DNA of 64,000 nucleotides from Gymnogyps californianus (taxonomy: Eukaryota > Chordata > Aves > Accipitriformes > Cathartidae), in NCBI RefSeq assembly GCF_018139145.2, contig NC_059471.1, positions 217,205,494-217,269,493 on the forward strand. Direction: 5' to 3'. Position numbers and translations under genes: made by a program. The notes beneath the pieces are model-generated. The model saw only the letters and a program-made list of their open reading frames with translations, was not told where the DNA came from and searched no databases. Shown one piece after another: positions 59,101 to 64,000 of the stretch. The first letter of the stretch is position 1, and each line of letters begins with the position of its first letter.

Positions 59101-62100
59101 CTAAGCTCTTCCTGAAAGGAGTTTTGTCTTGCAAGAGCAGGTCCTACGGTGAGCTGGCCAGTGTGCCACCTTCCACAGAGCTTGTCACAGTGACTGGGAT
59201 GGCTGTCGCTGAGGGATTTCTGCTTTGCATTTTATGGGGAAAAATACTTCATGCAGCAGAGTGCCATGGAGAACTGGGCCTTCGGTAAATGTGGTAGGAG
59301 TGTGTCCTCAGCGGGCAACCACTGCTTTACTTTGTGCATGTCTGCACAGCCACGCATGGGCAGTGTCCCATTCGAGCGTGACTTTGTCACCTCCTGACGA
59401 GCCCTGAACACAGAGGCTGCAGGCATGAGCTTGGGAATTAGATTCATCTTCGAAACTAAACCATGTCACACTATTAACATACTGAATGAGCTAGAGAAAA
59501 TGGCAGGTGAAGGTTTGTGACTTGCTTCCAAACAGGATTTTAAACGGTCATTAAGTTTGTCCTCCTATCTGCACATGTTCCTTGCTTCCCAGCTTTTAGA
59601 CTCTGCAGGGCAAATTTCAGCGGTCCCTAGAAAGCAGCTGCAGTTTCATGTAGTATTCACATGCCTAAATACATGCCTTGTTCTTTTAACTATTTAAAAT
59701 TTGCAGCTTCGTTGTTTCAGCTGGGGTACCTCATCCCTTTGCTGTGAGAAATGTAAATAATTCTTCAGTTTCTCTGCACCCAAAATTACAGGTTGCCAGC
59801 AAATCTGTTTAACTCTGTGGTGCCATAGACTTGGTGGTCCCAAAGTTACCACATCCTGGTGAGAGGGGAAGTACCTTATTAAATGTGCTGACATAATTGT
59901 AAGCAATTATCTGACCAAACCTTCAACTTTACCTGCAAATGGACAGCAAGGCAGGCTTGATCACAGGCCTTGACTTCCCGGTGCCTTGCCCTCCTCAGGC
60001 AATTTTATTTAGGGTTACTTTGAAGTCTTCCCAGAAATTAAAGCGAGGACAGAGGCCCTCCCAGTAGTCTTAACAGGGAGGAAAAAGGCACAGATTATTT
60101 CAGACCTGACTGTCAGATGTTTTGATGCATCCCAGGTGGGCAAGGCAATTTCTTTTTTTTCCTTGAACAGGACCCCATGCTTGTCAACAAGTTCTCCAAA
60201 AGAAGCATTTACACTCTGAAGAGGGGTGTACAGTGTATCTGTGCCGCCACAGTCTTACAGGCTTCATGCTGCAAGCACCATCCCTGCTCACCTTTATTCT
60301 TGATCTTTATTTTGGTGAAGCCAAAGAAAATGCAGACTTCAACAACATTAAAAAAGGCATAAAGCCAATAAAGTAGTTAGAATTGCAAATCCAGGTGGGC
60401 CCCACCTTATGTGGAGGAGTAGTAACAACCTTGGCTAAAGTTTCCTGCATGTTTTAGCAAGCAGTCCCAAGGACAGACAATAATGCAGCCTGGTTTCCTA
60501 TGGAGCTGGCTTGTGCTTGGATTCTCTGATGTCTTTTTCTCCCCACCTCCATGGTTGAGGTGTAACAGTTCACTCATGATGTGCAAAGTTGAGAGATAAA
60601 GGTTTAAAAAAAAAAAAAAAAGGGCATGTGGAGATAGAGTCCTTGAGGCTGGGGAATGGAGGTAAGGTCTATTAGGAAAGGCATAAATAGGCTTACCCGT
60701 TGCTGGGGGCCTGGGCCCTCCTGGGCTATGATCCCAGAGGTGGCTGAGCATGACTTGCACCCCACTGATGCTGCTGTGCAAAATACATTGCTTCTCCTAC
60801 AGTGTGTGGGGTGGCCGGGCAGCAGGAGCTGCTGCAGGGGAGCTCTTGGGAAGGCAGAGACCTGCCAGTGCCGTTTGGAAAAGGCTCAGGCTTCTCCCTT
60901 TTCTCCTCCATCTTTTTCTCCTGTCTTTCTGGAGCGTTGTTACAGCCAGGAGCTTTCTTCTCGCTGTGTCCTCCTGTGCTGGAGTGCGCACAGGGAACTC
61001 CAGAGTATGGAATAAGGGACTCCGGAGCCACTGCTAATGCTGGCTCAAGCACAGCTTTGTAATTTCTTCCTCAGTCCCTTCAGGAGCTGCCAAGCACGCA
61101 ATGAAATCCTCTCCCTCTAGGTGTCACCGCTGGATTGGGAAACAGATCTTTTCCTCCTTTCACTCCAGCTTTGAACTTATTATTTACAATAAATTGACCA
61201 GTTAGGCTACATTGAGGGTTAATTTCATTTTACTGAGTCAAATGGTTAGTGCTTCCCCATCCAGGATGAAAGGAAATAATTTCCTGAATACTACAGGCTG
61301 ACTTTTTTTTCCTTTCCCGCACTGAATTAATATTCTTCCGTGACATACTCTCTGCTGACCATGTCCTTTTCCTAAACCATTTAAACTCAGTCAGCTCAAA
61401 GGTGACTTGGGGGGGAGAAAAGTGAGCAGGGAACCAAAGCACGTGAACATGTCCTGGACGCCCTGGGCTCTCAGTACGTGGGTGGGCTGGAGGAGGAACG
61501 CAGCAGGGCTGGGAGCGTTCATCACCTGTGTCTTCACTTAAAAGCTCTTCTGCAAAGTTGTCTGGGTGGTTCCAGATTTATTTCTGAGAACCCAGAATGT
61601 GTTAGTCTTTGGCATCAGAAAGACCACAAAAGCCTATTGCATAAAGTTACAATTAAGCTGATTTCCCTCCCCCGCACACATAAAGGTCTTAAGACTTTGT
61701 AACTGCTTTCATATCTTGCGCAGTGAGAAGAGTCAGTTATAGCACTTGGCTTAGTTTAAACCTCTAGATGCAAGGTTTGCCAGCGAGCCGAAGTGATTTA
61801 ATTCCCATGGGTGACTTTTTTTTTAATGCCAGTTGTGTTCATGAGTCCCTTAAACTGGCTGGAAAAGATCACCCAGAGCACTACGAAGCATTAACTAATT
61901 AGTGGCCTGTACTCAAAGTCCTTCACAAATGGCATTGCCATTAGTTTCATGGGACTTTGCACTTTGTACAGTGATCTTTTGAAGCAGCAAGCCTGAGCAG
62001 CTGACTTTGTTATAACTGTTTTACAGAGGGGGTCATGTTTGAAACTCAGCAGTTAAGGACAGACCGAGGCTGATGCAGAAGTGCTGACTTTCAGCAAAAT

Positions 62101-64000
62101 GTGTATTAACCACAACACAGCCTGGCCTCTGGCTCGCCCGCCTAGAAGGCTGCCAGCTGCCGTTGGTGTCACGTCCCCTTCCCTAAGGTGGTTTATATCA
62201 GTAAAATGAGTTGATGTTTTAACTTGTGCTGTATCAACAGTTGGGAAAGAAGGTGCTCTCCTGTAATAGGTGAAGTGTTGAGATACACAATGTTGTCAAT
62301 GCAATAGTCCTTATCGTTGTATCAAGCCGTGTTTTCTGAACCAGGTTTACATATGTAACGTTTTGTGTTGCTGGTTGTTATTTCAGCTGACTAATGTATC
62401 TCCCACTCAGTTTTTGACATTCGTTTTGATTTGTTAGTGATTATCTCTTTGCATCGAGCCTACTGTGCTTTGTAGTCGCATGTAGTGGGGCTGTTGCAAT
62501 ACTAATTCATACACGTAAGGGGGCAGATTTGAGATTGTTCTGGAACCTAAATCGATTTTCTTTGTGTAAAGAATTGCTTCGGGATAATCTTTAGAAGAGA
62601 CAGAGTAATCTTTGTACTAACTGTCCGAGAATGTTCTCTTGAACGTGAATAACCACTGGTTGAGCTGAGTGAGTTTTAATAATGGGTTTCCTGTGGACAT
62701 GGCTAGCAGACTTTCTCTTCTCTAAAGACTATACATTCTTTCTAGAGAAGTGCTGTTTCCCCCTTGCACTGTGGGATTTATTTTGTGTGGGGGTGGTTTG
62801 TTTGTTGTAATAACTGGAAATGGCTATAACGCTTTTAATAAAACTTCATTATTACTCTCTGTTTAAAACTTGAAAACAGACTTCAGGTGTATTTATACTT
62901 CTCCCATGGAAAGAGATTAGAGACTCGTGTCTGAACTCTCCTCCCTTTCTCATCATGCTAGCTCATATGCCTTCCTTGGCCCCCGAGCAGCTGCCTTTCC
63001 CTGCCAGCCTCCATAAAATTATCCCTGGAGGCAGCAGTTCCTTGTCTACTGCAGTAACTTCATTTTCCCTGATTTCTTAATCCTTCATCTGTATTGTTTT
63101 GTCTGAGTTTCAAGCTCTTTTCCTCTCCTTGCAGGCCTTTCTTTACTCTGTTCCTTATTTGCTACTGTCTCTAAAACCAATGTGGTCAGATAGCCAAATA
63201 ACATCCGAGACTGTCATCCCCATAAAGAGAATTTGGCTTCTAGCCTGAGGTCTAACTTGACCTCTACTGCCATCCATGTGCAAACTGAGCTAAATTAGCC
63301 AGATTAGGAGAATGGAAGGTACCTCAAACTGGTAATTGTCATCTAGGACTTGAACCAAATCATTTGAGAGCTGATACTCCTCTAATGCTTTCCCACCAGC
63401 AGGAGAGAGTGGAGGGCCTCAGCGGGAAGCATCATGAGATATGTCCTAAACACATACAGATGGGCATGGAGGCAGGGAGGACCGAGAAACATTGATGTGG
63501 TTTTATGTTGGAGTTCTGTGACTGCAAGCTTAGGTCAGACACAGGTACCAACCATTTGGACCAGCTTCAGTTGAGACCCACTACTGAAGCTCTCATGGAA
63601 AGGGCAAGGCTGAAATGCTGCACGAAAAGGGAACCCATTGAGGAATCTAAAGTCTTCAAACTCACAGGGGAAAGGAGGTAGTTTAAGGTTAAAATAGGGT
63701 GAAGAAAGGTAGTCACAGTGAAAGGAAAGAGTTATCTTGCCAGAGCAGAGAAGGCACACTAGTTAAAGTGCCTCAAATGAATTTAATAAAACAGTGCAAA
63801 CCCTGTTTGAGAAAATGAGTTCTCCTGGGGTGGTTACTGGACTATGTCAACTTAGCACAGGTCAATTTGTTACTGGCTTGCGGAGCTGCCTGGGATATCA
63901 GCACTAAATGTGTTTACTTATTTTTACATTTAGTAAGAAAAGAATGAAAGGGACTGTGCCTTCAAAAAGTAAAAGCATTAAACAATCTCTTTTGTAAGAG
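53135..64000. other. NET1 intron 1 or flank, no coding exon recognised
   Basis: No exon of the NET1 DH-PH region or of any other gene was recognised on either strand. Notable non-coding structure is a perfect palindrome near 57.6 kb, an A16 run near 60.61 kb, and a CpG-retaining stretch with an AATAAA at 62.2-62.85 kb. Confidence 0.5.
57583..57632. repeat. AT-rich direct repeat and perfect palindrome
   Basis: A 22-base unit at 57583-57604 is repeated at 57605-57626. The segment 57605-57632 is a perfect inverted repeat with 12-base arms (ATTTATTTACAT and ATGTAAATAAAT) around a four-base ATAA loop. Confidence 0.9.

Noticed and set aside
46400..64000. Search for NET1 DH-PH exons or the alternative short-isoform first exon
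   Set aside because: No frame on the plus strand showed the expected conserved blocks, so none was annotated. A spliced protein alignment would be the decisive test.

Overview
The window looks like a stretch of bird nuclear genome, probably from a non-galliform (neoavian) species. The reasons are CR1 LINE fragments ending in the ATTCTATG-type 3' repeat, an avian ERVL-type solo LTR, intron-bearing genes with GT-AG junctions, and the gene order. From left to right the recognisable genes are UCN3 (+), an extra alpha-tubulin gene (+), TUBAL3 (-), and the first coding exon of NET1 (+). From general knowledge the human 10p15 order is UCN3 (+), TUBAL3 (-), NET1 (+), so this is a conserved syntenic block with additional tubulin copies inside it.

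Layout. 1-11.7 kb is intergenic or UCN3-upstream DNA with no coding gene; it holds a CpG-retaining block near 0.43-1.2 kb and a 55-bp minisatellite at 10.05 kb. 11.74-12.49 kb is the UCN3 coding exon and 3'UTR. 13.64-15.61 kb holds two consecutive CR1 fragments, the second with a reverse-transcriptase segment. 16.93-17.10 kb is a minus-strand alpha-tubulin C-terminal relic. 19.06-23.35 kb is an intact four-exon alpha-tubulin gene (copy A). 27.67-34.40 kb is an intact four-exon alpha-tubulin gene on the minus strand (copy B, TUBAL3 by synteny). 41.97-43.74 kb is a decayed but still exon-structured alpha-tubulin pseudogene (copy C, +). 45.47-45.96 kb is a CpG-island promoter with NET1 exon 1, followed at once by a degenerate minisatellite. 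46.4-64 kb is read as NET1 intron 1: I could find no further NET1 exon there. It contains an old CR1 fragment (47.9-48.5 kb) and a solo ERVL-type LTR (52.56-53.13 kb).

The most notable part is the tubulin cluster: relic(-), A(+), B(-), C(+). Copies A and B face each other tail to tail. Their last exons are about 98% identical by hand comparison, while exon 3 is only about 85% identical and exon 2 differs by a 33-bp length change. This pattern points to gene conversion confined to the last exon. The two proteins nevertheless differ in the regions that define the tubulin code: the residue-40 loop and the C-terminal tail, where B ends in Tyr and A does not. The genes otherwise have unrelated jobs: a neuropeptide hormone, microtubule subunits and a RhoA exchange factor. 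No operon-like or novel defence-type system was seen.
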